Shown: in pieces, positions 38,801-50,640 of the stretch
Layout: each line of letters opens with the position of its first letter
Numbering within the stretch: position 1 is the first letter of the stretch
NCBI GenBank assembly: GCA_023055355.1
Contig: JALJCS010000010.1
Location: forward strand, 21,033,001-21,097,000
Source: Agelaius tricolor
Taxonomy: Eukaryota > Chordata > Aves > Passeriformes > Icteridae
Length of the DNA stretch: 64,000 nucleotides
Direction of reading: 5' to 3'
Notes under the pieces: model-generated
Databases searched by the model: none
Told to the model about the DNA's origin: nothing
Seen by the model: only the letters and a program-made list of their open reading frames with translations
Translations under genes and position numbers: made by a program

Positions 38801-40980
38801 CCATACTAACTTAGAAGTCCAGGTAAATTTTTGAAGGATTTCTGTGCCCTCAATGGAAACATGGCTCCTTTCTCAGGATGGGGAAGTGTGTTGCATCAAT
38901 ACCTATATTTTGGAGGTCCAACAGCCTAGCCTCCATGATCATGCCTGGCTCTTAGTTGTGTTAAGTACCAAATCATAAATCTTTGCCACCATGCTCTAAA
39001 AAAGGGTGTAGGATGGCAATGAGAGTTTAGGTGGGTGGGAATATTAATATTTTTTCTGTTAACTTTACTTATGCCTTAGACTTGAACAATAGCTTACCTT
39101 ACAGAATGGCATAAAATTTTTTTGACAAGACCTATTGTCCAAAGTGTGTCCAAGGTTTACTTTCATGATATTTCTTCCATGTTTCTTTAATCAGGGTACT
39201 TTATATATAACTTCCCTTTTTTTGATCAATATTTATTTAGTGAGTTAATAGCCATCTGAGGGCAAACAGAAGGGTTGAAACAGGTTCAGGCAGTTCATCA
39301 CTAGTAGGATCCAAGGAAGAAAGCTATCAGGACAGTGCCTGTGCATGAAAAAATGCTAGTGTACTCAAGTTACTTTATGAAAGGTCACCTTATCTCCATT
39401 GGGGATGAAGAATCTACCTAAAAAAAAAAGGCATAATAAAACAAATTCTAGTAATATATTAGCACTAGAAAGCTCTCAAGCAAATGTTATTCAGAATTTT
39501 AAAAATCCTTGTATTAAAAGACTTTGTAGTAGTAGAATCAGAAAATGACAAATATATTTGTGGGAAATAATTCAGAGGAAATTGAACAAAGTCACTTCTG
39601 GATGCATGACTTCATAAAGTGATTGTAAAGCCTGAGAAATGAGGATAACTTAGCCTACACAGTAAAAAACAGTAGTGGGAAAAAGGGTGTTGCAGGTTTC
39701 TCATAACAGTATAGTCCCTTCCAGTTTTTAGCAAACCCTACCAGCTTTTAACCCTGAATGTGTTGCAAGCTGTACCAGCTGCTAGACTGAGAGGCTGCTC
39801 AAGGCAATCCATGTCATAGATGAGAACAACAAAATCTAAAACTCCCTCAGGTAGCAGCAGGGAAGACAAAGTCCCCTCCAGATTTGTCTTCATGGTAAGA
39901 GGTCTCTGCAGAAATAATTAGTTCATGTTGTGGGAGTTAAGTTGATGTTGATCAGCACTCATTACTCAAGCTGTTGAAAGACCCAAAAGTGAAAATAGAC
40001 ACTGGGGAGGATGAAACTGGTAATGATTTCTAGGAAATTATGAGAAAGAGTGGTCTGATTGCCAAGACAGCCAGACCCAAGGATACTGTCAGGTGAGAAT
40101 GTAAGGCTTACTGTGTAGAAAATGGAAATTGAGCATACTTCCCTGCAAAGAAGGATGCAGAAGGCAGCTGTAAGTGATCCAAGGGTGAAAGCTGACACTG
40201 TGTAAGCTTCCTTCCTACATGTACTGGAGCTCTCCTTCCTGCCTGCTGCTGTCCCACACTCTGCCCATCCTCTGCTCCCTGCTCCATTCTCTACTGATAG
40301 ACCACCAGCTTCAGATAATAGGGTGGCTTCCCATTAGAATCCATCATGGGAATGCAGGGTTACTGTTGGATGAAGGATTCAGTGACCGAGTTCCACTCCA
40401 TTTCACTCTGGAATTGAAGGACAGCCTTCTTTCAGTTACTACCCATGGTGGTTTAAGTGCTCGCTGAAGGCCAGTGACTTCTTAAAGGTAGCAAACTTTC
40501 CTAAGTGCCTTACCATCTGTTCAGAGCTTTTGACAACGTGTTTATGTTGTCAGTCACGTGGGGGAAAAAAATCAAAGCACTTCATATTTTTGTTAACGGA
40601 ACATGTTGAGATGACATTAATCATACAGACAGGCACCTCTCTATATGTAAGTGAATGTACGAGTTAAATACTAGGGCTGTTAATGGCCCCTGTTTCTGAT
40701 CATTGCTGTCATAAGTGATAGCAGGCCTGAGGCCAGTGAAACCACTTTTCACATTTTTCTCAAAGCAGGAGAGTGCTGGGAAGGGATCCTAGCACTGGCA
40801 AGAGTGCTGAGGGGCTTAGCACCATGGTAAGGTGATCTCTGCTCAGACATGCCTGTGCTCCTTCCACTGCATCCTACCCAAGCTCCCGTCTGGAGTCTGG
40901 ACACAGGGTTGGCTTCTCCATAGCAAGGTGAGGACAGAGCAGGCAGGGATTATCAGCTATCAGTAACCTCAGCTGCTGAT

Positions 40981-41020
40981 GGGATTCTCCAGTTCATTGA
41001 GGGATTCTCCAGTTTCAATG
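40981..41020. repeat. Two-copy 20-bp tandem duplication
   Basis: GGGATTCTCCAGTTCATTGA (40981-41000) is followed directly by a diverged second copy (41001-41020) that keeps its first 14 bases exactly. This is a small local duplication with no visible function. Confidence 0.85.
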
Positions 41021-42999
41021 TTCCACCTGAACTTTTCCATCTGCAGTGGGAAACCTGAAGCAGAAGCAAGGGTCCTTCTGTTCTGGGGTACACTTGCAGT
41101 TGGTCCGGTTATCAGGGAAGCCTTTCCTCACAAGATGCTTGTCATGTTCTGAGTCTCTGACTCCAAGTACCCCAGGGCATGTGCTACAAATCCAGACTTG
41201 TTGTTCTGAGCAAGAACTTTTACTTACTGGCCAAATCGTCTCTCTTTCCTCATGAACAATATTGGCAGTGAGAAACACGACAAGATGCATCCAAAGAATC
41301 TTAAAACAATGGTCAGCCTGAATTTGTAAGGTCCTTGCATGTAACTGGCAGTAGAAGACAAGCTATTTTTGAATCAGCAGGAATTTAATATAAGTGTATC
41401 TGTTCTCAAGTGTGGACTGTGTTTGGATGTAGAAAGCATAAAACTTCACCCAACACACAATGCCACTCTTCAAAATCCCTGCATATTGTTTTTCTGTTCC
41501 ATCTTACCTCAAAATTAAAGTATCTTGAAATGTTATGTCTGATAGACAGCTCTATGGATCCAGGCACCATTTTACTGTCTTCTGTCTTTGCCCTTTACCT
41601 GACGTAAAGATTTATCTGCCAGGCAAATGCTGAGCTGGGGTGGTAGTGTTTCAGTGGTGTAAGGAATGCTGAATTTTTCAGTGAGTTGTGAAAGCTGAAG
41701 TCCTCGCCAACTTTCCTTCAAGTTTTTAGACCCAGTGTTTGTGTTTGTTTTCTGTTTCAAGTGAGGAAGAGATGAGGCAGGCTAGCTAGAGCCTTGACCC
41801 CTTTGTAATCCCTGTGGCCAAGCAGGATACCAGGCAAGCACAGGAAAATGGTGGGAGTCACTTTCTCATGTCCAGCTCCCCGATCTGCATGAGCATTTCC
41901 AACTGTAAAATGTAAGTGTAATATAAATCAAATCAAATCAAACAGCAACAGTAAAAAAGCCCTAAACAACAAGACAGTTAAATAGATTAAAACCATTCAA
42001 AATATTTCATTGTATTATGATATTGGGCAAAAGCAAATTCTGTGATTTTTTAATGTGAGATGTGCATGGGGTTTGTTTTACTTGCCTTCCAGGTTCAGAA
42101 CTAGAGTTTGTTGTTTGAACTAATATAAACTGTTTCTCTTGTGAAGGTTTTACCCCCAGAGATCTTCCAAATCTATTGCAGATTTGAAGAGCCTATTTAA
42201 CCTTTTCTGACATTTAAAAGAAAACAGAAAGCAAGCCCTGCCAGCTGAAAAGTGAGTTAAAGGAAGCAGTCCAGTTTGTGTCCAACTGGATGAAGAAAGG
42301 ATAGTCAAATTCCTTCCATTTTACACATAGTTAGTCATGAAATTGTACAAGAGAAAAAAAAAAGACAATAAAATAGCCATATTGTAACAGCTGAAACAAA
42401 CCTTGGGTAACTGTCAGCAGCGAAATGTCCAGAGAGCATTTGTACCATTCCATTTCATTAAGCTGAAGGGTGGGATTGCAGACTGTAAAAGATTATAGCA
42501 GAGCTCTTTAGAAATTTACAGCTTGCAGCACAGTGAAGCACAAGGGAAGTCTCCCTTTCTTGTGTACTCAACGGGGAGCCTGGGTTTTGTCTCTTCGATG
42601 ATGATGTGTAGGGGAAGAAGGTTGCCAGAAGCACCAATGAAAACTGAAATGTGCTCTGTGTACTTTTTTTTTTCTTTCCTGTGACTTACAAAATGCATTT
42701 GCACAGTGGGCTTTTATTCAATTCCCAAGCTCTTGACTTTGTGGGTTGGATTAGGACAGGGAGCCTTACGGGTGGTGTTTAGGGCAATGCTGAATGCACT
42801 GCGGGTATGATGTATAACAGGAACAAGTGCAATGAATACCAAAGGAGGAGAGACTCTTTCTCATTTCAAACTGTTTAAGCAGCAGGAACTACTTTGTTTT
42901 GTACCCACTGGGGACCTGGCCCCAAGACGATCATTGAACTGCAACAGGAAGCTCAAATTCTGGCTGAAATAGGAACATGTGTCTGCTGCAACTGCAATC

Positions 43000-43022
43000 T
43001 CTTGCTCTGTAACAGAGCAAGA
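43000..43022. repeat. Near-perfect 23-bp palindrome
   Basis: TCTTGCTCTGT (43000-43010) and ACAGAGCAAGA (43012-43022) are perfectly complementary 11-base arms around a single A. It is not part of a recognised repeat. Confidence 0.85.
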
Positions 43023-43997
43023 AGACTGGGAAGAGCAGTTCTTTCTCAGAAATGTCTTTGGTTTCAGTCTCCTCTCCTCCCTATATGAGAGAATCATCCC
43101 CTTACATCAGTGGAACTCCTGCTAATGTGCTGTGGAGTAACACAACATTTAGCAGTTATCTGTCAGCAGAAAAGACATAGGGCTTGCAGGGAGAGGGTGA
43201 GAAAGAGAAGCCATTCTCACATGACTAACAGCCCTTCCTACTTTTACTGGTGGCATTTGGCTATGTCACCTAACTTCCTCTGGCTTCTTTGTTCCTGCCT
43301 ATGTTGATTCACCAAACTCTGGATTGTCCTTGTTGAGAGGAGGAGGCATCTACCAACAGCAGAGATGGTGCAAGGCTCCAACAGGAATGGCAATTTTCAC
43401 CAGACTGATTTTCCAAAGTGAAGAATTTTAAAAATCACAGTGGGAATCATGTAAAATGAACTGTTGCAATCCAAATGAAACACAAGCCAGGTTCATAAAA
43501 GAATATTTTTTCCTTTTATTTATACAAAATATTTAGTAGAGTTTTTAGTCTTGGTTCACCATGGCATTCAGCTTAGTTTCATTATTTGAGCATTGCCTTG
43601 TGGAAGTTTTAATTGGCAACTTTGTTCTCTCCACTATGGACCCATAGTCCTTTGGAGGACTCGCCTCACAAGAAATAATATGGACTTGGCTTGGCCAGAG
43701 TTGTGTGCTGTGTTTGGTACTCATGTGACTCTAGTGCTGCATGAGAAATGTAATTTGGACATAAAAGTTTCATCTGCAGGGAAGCCTGGGGGTTCTGGCC
43801 TTTTAACTACGAAGTCAAAATAGAGACCCTCACAAAATGTGAAGTCCAGTATTAACCCAATTTCAGGCAAATGGAGCATGTGTGTAAAATCTAACAAACA
43901 AAAGGAAACATTTCAATATAGGTAGTTCTCCATTATAGCTTCTATTCAAGAATAATTGAAGTATTGGCAATTCTTTACAGAAATTATAAGAAATTCC

Positions 43998-44150
43998 TTT
44001 TTTTTTTTTTTTTTTTTTTTTTTGGTGCAAATTTATTATGTTGAAAGTACTTGCTTCAGCTTAGAATAATAAGTTTTGACACGCTGGAAGTTCCCAAGGA
44101 ACAGGAATTCCAAATTTCTCACTGCTACAGATCCATGTTCATTAATTTTC
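43998..44150 (-). mobile_element. Possible retroposed 3' end (processed pseudogene fragment)
   Basis: A run of 26 Ts (43998-44023) is followed by GGTGCAAATTTATTATG. Read on the minus strand this is an AATAAA signal, about ten bases of spacer, and a 26-base poly(A), the exact arrangement of a polyadenylated mRNA end. That suggests a minus-strand transcript copied into the genome. The right border is unknown; I could not recognise a coding body upstream on the minus strand, and the 101-codon frame at 44149-44454 is not familiar. No target-site duplication matching the left flank was found nearby. Processed copies are rare in birds because CR1 does not use poly(A) tails. A plain T-run expansion next to a chance TTTATT is the alternative. 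Confidence 0.3.
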
Positions 44151-45734
44151 ATGGGTTTTTATGTGCAGGCTCTCCTCTGTGGGTTATAAAAGCTTTAGCA
44201 GTAAAGCCAAAACCTTTACTGAGGATTTGTACATGGGTACTTGAAGGATTAATTCTTAAAAGTGGAATTGTGCTCAGTTTGGTTTTATAACCAAAAAATT
44301 TTTGATATAAATTGCATAGGTCAAAGGAAGTGTTCCTAATTGTGCTGAAGTGATCCCACAAAAAGCAATGTAAGTGGACAAAAGAACCACCAGACTCTGT
44401 AACAGAACAGAGTTTGGACTCCTCTACAAATTTTTTTTTAGTTTTATGCTGCAAGTGATTAGTGGCACTGGCTTCTCATGCAAAATTGTCGGTTCAAACT
44501 AGTTTCATGACTAAATTTTTTATATATAAAGAAGAACATTTTGTGTCTGCAGTGTTGTAGGACTTTTTCTCTTTTTGCAAACATTGTTTTAGTTTCCCCT
44601 CAACAGATCTGTTTCCATATGGCAAAAGTGACTCCCTTGATCACCAAAAAGGCTCCAGAGAGTTCAAACATCCTTGGAAATTGATTCCCACTTTGCTTAA
44701 TAGGACCTCACCTGCAGATTTAATTTTATGTGAAATAATCTTGATTTCAGATCAGCCCTCTGGAGAGGGATGAGACCTTCAGAAATGCAGCAATGGACAC
44801 ACATTTCAGGACAGTAGATGATCTACCTATGGGTTTCTCCTTTTCTACAAGGGGAATTAAAGGACTTTTGGAGGTGTAGGAGCTGATCAGCCTTCCAGCT
44901 CCAATCAACAATTTAAATCATGCAAATAGAATTAAATTATTGAGAAATTAGTAAGATAATAAAGTTCTCTAGTTCCCTCTCAGGCCTCTCATTTTATTAG
45001 TCTGGGTTTTGGATATGATAACAATCACAATTCAGAAGACACTGAGGACTAAGTGGTGAAACAGTTGAACAGGGGCACTGACCCACAATCAATTATTTTA
45101 CACACCTTCAGCTGGACTTAAAGGACTGTGCAAGGGCTCACAGCTGCTGTTGGGATACTGTGAATAGTCACTGTACTAAGAATAGGAAAAGAAAAAAAAC
45201 CTCCAGATTAAAAGACATGAGAATTCTTTTGGATGAAAAGGCAGTAACCAAGACTATAATGTGTTTAAGATGTCATGCAGTTGTCTGCACAGGGGTGAAA
45301 CTTCTAGACCCAGAAAGTGGAGGCCAAAGTTTATTCTCAGTTCATGATGTAAAGAGAGAACACAATTCAGTGATTCTCATGAGGTCCCTAAAAAGAATCT
45401 GGCTCAAGCTGGTGCTTCATGTCTTAGTGGGGACAAAGGCAATGATCAGCCTACAGCAAAAACAGGAGATCATCCACCCAAAAAAAGTGGAGAGAATATA
45501 AACTTTCTTCTCCTTTCTGAAAAAAGAGGTGGATTTTTCTACACAAAAACCATTACTTCTTCTCAAACCAGGAAGCATTCTTGTTGTTGCTCTCATCATA
45601 AATTGGACAGATTTAGGACAGATGTCCACTTTTTACTAAAGAAGTACATGTGGGTGAAAGCCTCAAATAAATATATTCTCCCTTTCTTTTTCAACAGATT
45701 GTTTAAAATCACCCTCATAGAGTTGCAGAGGACA

Positions 45735-45758
45735 ATGTCAGGTCCTTCAACCTGACAT
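45735..45758. repeat. Perfect 9-bp hairpin
   Basis: ATGTCAGGT (45735-45743) and ACCTGACAT (45750-45758) are complementary around a 6-nt loop. There is no transcription unit or repeat family to link it to. Confidence 0.75.
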
Positions 45759-48155
45759 ATGGGAAAAGCACTGTCATTTGATCTCCCTTCAAGCCTTGTT
45801 CAGTCTTGATGGCTACAGCCATCCCTGCACCCCGCACCTGAGATTTCTCACAACTCTTCCTACCCTAAGCCTTGCTCTGCTACAAATTGATTGCCTAGGG
45901 TAGGGTCTTTTTTTCTTCAGTGTGAGCAGATAAGAGATCAGCATTCATTTCCTATGTTGTGGGACAGATTTGATGCACAGACATCCAGAGTCCAGGCAAA
46001 TAAGTCTTGTAAAAAAGGCCCTGTTCCTGCTGGCACCTAGACTTTGTAAAAGACTCGGAGGGACAGTCAGAGCTGATGGGTGAAGAGCTCTTTGTTGAGT
46101 TCAATTTCTTTCCCTGCAAGAGAAGAGGAGAAAATAGGGGTATTGAGTTTTTGGTGGAAAACAAAACAAAAACATAACCCTGACTCTGCTAGGCCTGGAT
46201 CCAGCCCTGAGATGGTCTGTTTTTTCCACTGGCTCTCAACATTCATGTAAAGAATAAGGCAAAGAATGTAACTGTTCTCTTGCAGTTTCTGATCTGAATA
46301 TGCTTCTAATGAATTCCCCTTTTAAACCCATCTAATTGTCCATGCTTCCCTGGCATTCCCTAGGCCTTTGAGACACCGGAGTTCCCAAGCCTCTGAGGAC
46401 ATAAAGCCAGTGTTAAATAGCATTTCACATTCCAGGAAGCTCCCAAAGAGCCACCAATTTCCCCTCACCACAGGAGGCTTTGCAGAATCCAAGAAACAGC
46501 TCCCACTTTTCTGGGGAAACAGATCAAACCACAGCACCAGCAAGCATGGAATTGCCAAATATTTTCTTTTTATCTTGGAAAATAATAGTATTAAATAATA
46601 AAAACACTTCTAGTTTTTTCATGAATGTCAAATATCTGTAATGCCAAGGGGAAGGGACACTTTTCTCCCATTAACAGAATAGTACTGAGACATCAAACCT
46701 AGTGGAGCATTTCCAATCCCTGCAGGGAGTATGGGATGAAATCCCTCTGTGGGAAGAAACCATTTGCCACATTCAGGATGGCGACAAGGTAAAGCAGTCA
46801 GACAAGTAGCTAGTTCAGGTTCAATTTATGTTTTGGGTCACCTCAACAATTTCCCCCTGTTTGTATGTGCCAACAATATGCTAATACTTCTTCTAATTCC
46901 TCTACCACTCTATCCTGGCCTATCTCTTCCTTTTAGTCCCTCAGTGGAAAGGATTTAAAATTGATTTGAAGTCCATTCAAAGGGGATAAAGAAGACTAAA
47001 AAGGGGGACTTGGACCAGATTCTGGATCCCAGGTATTAATCAGTGCCTAGGTTCATCATTGGCTAATAAGTTAAGCCAACACCCTGGATTCTGAGAAGTT
47101 GATGTGGTCCTCAGAACTGCTGGAGACCCCTGCCCCTTCTTCAGTTGCTCTGATCACTTGCCACTCACACCATTCCAGCCCTGGTGCACAGCTTTCTTGT
47201 AGATGTCACCCCAGCCTTCACTGCAAGGTCAGCCCAGAGACCCTGGAGAGAGGGTGGGCAGCTGGAAAGGAAGGACGCTGCTGACAGAGGCTGCAAATGC
47301 TGAAGTCAGTCTCTAATCCCCAAGACCAAAACAATGTTATTGAGACTTCAGTGGAGTCAGATTTCACCTCCCAAATTACTCCATCTTCCTACCAATGAAA
47401 ACATTGAGTTTTTAAGTCCTTGTCTAGGTGGCCTGCACAAGAAGAGCAAGAAACCCTCTTAGTAAAAGAAAAAGATGAATGCGTTAGTTCAGGCAATTGA
47501 CTTCATTTAGCAAAACTCTGTGTGTCAGATGGCTCCTGGATGGGAGCTGAGCAGTGCCTGTCACAAGCAGAGACATTGTGGTGTGGAGCAGAGCACAAGT
47601 CCATGCCCCTGTTTAGAAAAGTGCCCCAAGTTCTTGCAATGAGCATTGCCAATCATTGTTTTCTCTGGTGAGATGCATCAGTCCCTTACTAGGAAAGTCA
47701 CCCAGTCCCTCTTTTTCTCACGGACTGCAGCACCGGTTTGCAGCAGTAGAGGGGCAAGCAATGTAGTTTCAATTAAGGCCCACTAAAAACAGCTCTTACT
47801 ATGTTATAAATTCTATATTTATCCTGAAACACCAGACCCATCCTGAGCCTTCTCCCCCTCCTTTAATTGTTTGCAGAAAATTTTCCATTGTGTTTTCTTT
47901 TCCATTTTTTAGGACCAGTATTGCAATATAAATAGTCTTTTTTTCTTTTCTTCTCTCTCTCTCTATTTTTGCTAATAGTTGGTTTCTCTACTTGGCTGAA
48001 TGTACATGACTCTGAGGTTTTGCGATATAATTGCATGATTGCTTCCAAATTTTCCAACCAATGGGGCATCTAATCAGTTGAAAAATTTCATTATCCACTG
48101 ATACATGCTGGAGGGAAGGCAAAAATATAGTTTCTTCATGTATCATTTCTTTTTC

Positions 48156-48298
48156 TCTCCTCTCCTCTCCTCTCCTCTCCTCTCCTCTCCTCTCCTCTCC
48201 TCTCCTCTCCTCTCCTCTCCTCTCCTCTCCTCTCCTCTCCTCTCCTCTCCTCTCCTCTCCTCTCCTCTCCTCTCCTCTCCTCTCCTCTCCTCTCCTCT
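48156..48298. repeat. Perfect (TCTCC)28 pentanucleotide array
   Basis: Twenty-eight uninterrupted TCTCC units plus a TCT remnant, giving a pure polypyrimidine/polypurine tract of about 143 bp. Absence of any interruption indicates a young or still length-variable array. Five is not a multiple of three, so the pattern is open in several frames, and both strands yield artefactual repeat peptides (Leu-Leu-Ser-Ser-Pro on the plus strand, Arg-Arg-Gly-Glu-Glu on the minus strand). These are not genes. The purine strand has regularly spaced GG pairs and could adopt triplex or G-rich structures. Confidence 0.97.
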
Positions 48299-50160
48299 GT
48301 TTGACCTTCTGCCCCCACACACAGAGTGCAGACAAAGTCAATCCAGCTGCAAAAGAAGCTCCTGTGGACCTGTCTGTTCAGGGGTTTGGGGTTGTGCCAT
48401 GCTCCTTCACAGAGTGATAACCCACTCAAATTGGACTTGGGGCAGTCCAATTGAAAAACAGCCAAGTGTGATTTGATGTGTGGTATGGAGACAGGTATTG
48501 CCCCTATTCCTTATAGAGTTTGGAATTTCCAGTCTCTGGCTTGAAATGCCTGATTTCAACAGATTTGTTTATTTTATGAGCCTTGCACTTTCACACAAGA
48601 GAAAGAAAGAGACATTTTTAACTCTTCCTCACCCAATTTTTCCCTTTGGACTTGGTTACTAATCTCTTTAGTCCTGACTTAGTTTTAATTACCACACGAG
48701 GACACCACAGGGGTGCCTGCAATCCTTTCACATACCATCATTTCACTTCTGAGATCTCTGACTTCAAGGCTCTGCTATTGAGCAAATCGGCTGAGGCTAC
48801 AGGTTAGGAATAATAGAGGGAGAAAAGGAAGGAATGTCATCCTCATCTTATGGTGAAATGGAAAAGCAAAATCTCATCTCTGCCTCTTTTTGTCATTTAG
48901 ATAGTGAACTCTGGCTTTGTTGCTCTTAAGATCACCGTATCCTCCTTTTCCCAGGTTGTACCAAGAGTCTTGCATTTTTGAAGGGGCAGGAACCCACCAT
49001 CCTTTTTTCCTAGGCCCTCATCCTCTGGCTGTTGCAATGCAAAATGCACGAAATCTCTGTCCTCATCAAATGACTATTGAAGGATCAAAACCTGAGCTCA
49101 CATTTTCACCTGGTTTGTGCAAAATGCCTAAATGAAATCCTCGCTACCACTTCTAAGAGCTCATTTATAAATACCAACATTTGTACTATGTTTTGAACAG
49201 CCTGAATTATTTCAAGGTGCAGAAATCTAAACTTAAAAAAGGAAAAAGAAATCCAAACAGAAAAGCATCCCCTCAATTAGTCTCTTAATTGAAAGCATCT
49301 AATGAAAACCCAGTTTTTTCATGTACAATTAATTTGGCCCTTGCTCTCCACTTTCATATAAAAAAATCCCTTCTGAATATTTAAGAAAAGAAAACCTTAG
49401 CTTCTCTGAGCAGTTTGAAAAATAATAATCAACTTTTCTTGGTTAAAGTTAAAACAACTCTCAAAATCTTACTTTAAGTCATCAGCATGTTTTTTATATG
49501 TACTTTCTCATTTGTGAGGAATGAACTCAAGTGCATTTATCTACCTACAGTATCAAGGAGTCATTTACAAAAGGTCTTTCTAAACAGAACTTTTTTATTT
49601 AAATATTCCTTGCAGGCTGCTCTTTGGAATGCCCTGGATCTCATTAGAAGTGTGGTATTTTCCTCTTCCTCCAAAATGAAATTTAGTTTCCAATTAAAAT
49701 CTGGCCCCTCTGACAGACACTGTGTTTCACTTTCAGGTCCAGATTTCTTACCATATTGACCCTACCAAATACCTCCAGTGACTTGTAAAAATAATAAGTA
49801 TTATGCACAGCTGCACAGATCACCACCCCCCTCTCCCTCAGCATTCAATTGCTATCATGAGTCTTTTATCAATCTGCTCTAGAGTAAAGAGAGAAGCAAT
49901 TTTTCACCCCATGAAACTGAGATTTCATAAATGTTCCCTTTCCACATTAAGGTGGAAAAAAAAAAAGACCGTTCAATTTTTTTTGATTTTTTTTGTACAA
50001 ACTCCCTCACCACAGGGGAGCACTTGACAGGCAGTAAAGAGATCCCCCTGGGGTGTGGAATAGCAGCAGGGGCAGGATTTCCACATTCACTACCAGGCAA
50101 TATGAAATGAGAGTATGACTTCAGGAGATCCCTGTTCACACCTTGATCCACCTCAGACTG
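48299..50160. other. Unique non-coding region
   Basis: Short chance frames only (at most about 90 codons outside the microsatellite). It includes a 9-bp hairpin at 48429-48452 and A/T runs near 49955-49995. Nothing else was seen. Confidence 0.5.
48429..48452. repeat. Perfect 9-bp hairpin beside the microsatellite
   Basis: AATTGGACT (48429-48437) and AGTCCAATT (48444-48452) pair around a 6-nt loop, about 130 bp to the right of the TCTCC array. The arms contain ATTGG/CCAAT cores in opposite orientation. Confidence 0.75.
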
Positions 50161-50168
50161 ATCCTCCT

Positions 50169-50201
50169 GCTGTGTTATCTTGGGCCAATCTCTTCAGCCT
50201 C
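50169..50201 (+). mobile_element. Possible MIR/CORE-SINE relic
   Basis: GCTGTGTTATCTTGGGCCAA followed by TCTCTTCAGCCTC closely matches the well-known MIR core (GCTGTGTGACCTTGGGCAAG and onward). The match spans about 33 bases with a few substitutions and one inserted C, and is not traceable on either side. MIR-type relics occur at low density in birds. A short ancient fragment is the best reading, but chance similarity cannot be excluded by eye. Confidence 0.35.
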
Positions 50202-50394
50202 CTGTCCCAGCCTCTACTCCCTACCTTCCCTCATTTTCCTTTTTCAGGTGATCTGTACAAGTCACAAAGGAGAAGGTAAACCAAAATTGTGGGCAGCTGT
50301 CACCTAGGAAAAACATCATTTCCAGAGCATGAGTTTATTCTGGTTACCAACAACAAATCCATGCTAACAACTCCTGGCTTCTTAGTAAACTAGA

Positions 50395-50640
50395 AAACTT
50401 TAATTCATATGTAATTGAGTGGTTCCAGCTACGTATTAGAAGCATAATAGCCTGTTACATAATTGCAACAGCCTCAATAAATGTGGTTTGCGTTATTATG
50501 CAGTACTTTATTAATGGACAATAAATGCAATCTAAAATATAAATAAAACCCTTAGCCTGTAGGAGCTATCAGAATGTGTCACTGATTAACTAAGTCAAAT
50601 GTCAGCATGTTTAAGTCATGTGACAAAAATCCTAGTCCAG
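50395..50640. promoter_or_regulatory. Candidate conserved enhancer with RUNX and CLEAR-like sites
   Basis: Dense homeodomain-type cores (TAATTC, GTAATTGAG, TTATTAATGG, GATTAACTAAG) surround a RUNX-type TGTGGTTT (50482-50489) and GTCATGTGAC (50615-50624). The latter is one base from the TFEB/MITF CLEAR palindrome and contains the M-box TCATGTGA. The stretch is complex, lacks open frames and looks like a conserved vertebrate enhancer. Of the enhancer-like patches in this window it is the most persuasive, but only by texture and motif. Confidence 0.33.

Larger units (their letters stand above)
34613..40980. other. Unique non-coding region, AT-rich in its right half
   Basis: Contains the CRE at 35176 and the AT-rich enhancer-like block at 38560-38800. 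There is almost no open frame above 60 codons between 36.7 and 39.9 kb. ACAAGGCATG is repeated at 37780-37789 and 37809-37818. A CACGTG E-box lies at 40555-40560, and an A10 run near 39421. No mobile element or RNA gene was recognised. Confidence 0.5.
41021..48155. other. Non-coding region with several inverted repeats
   Basis: No gene recognised; the longest frames are 101-113 codons (44149-44454 minus, 45160-45501 plus). Visible items are a three-unit AAATC run near 41928, an A-run at 42354-42363, a T10 run near 42665, the 43000 palindrome, the 26-T run at 43998, a TATATATAAAG near 44520 and the 45735 hairpin. Confidence 0.5.

Noticed and set aside
45706..45860. Second CR1 copy
   Set aside because: Only a vague resemblance at the start (AGAGTTGCAGAGGA); the diagnostic GGTTGGAAGGGACC block is absent.
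48105..48476. Open frames of 109-123 codons on both strands over the TCTCC array
   Set aside because: They are direct translations of the pentanucleotide repeat, not genes.
50474..50484. L2/MIR 3'-end-like CTCAATAAATG
   Set aside because: Too short, and the flanks resemble an enhancer rather than the LINE/SINE tail.
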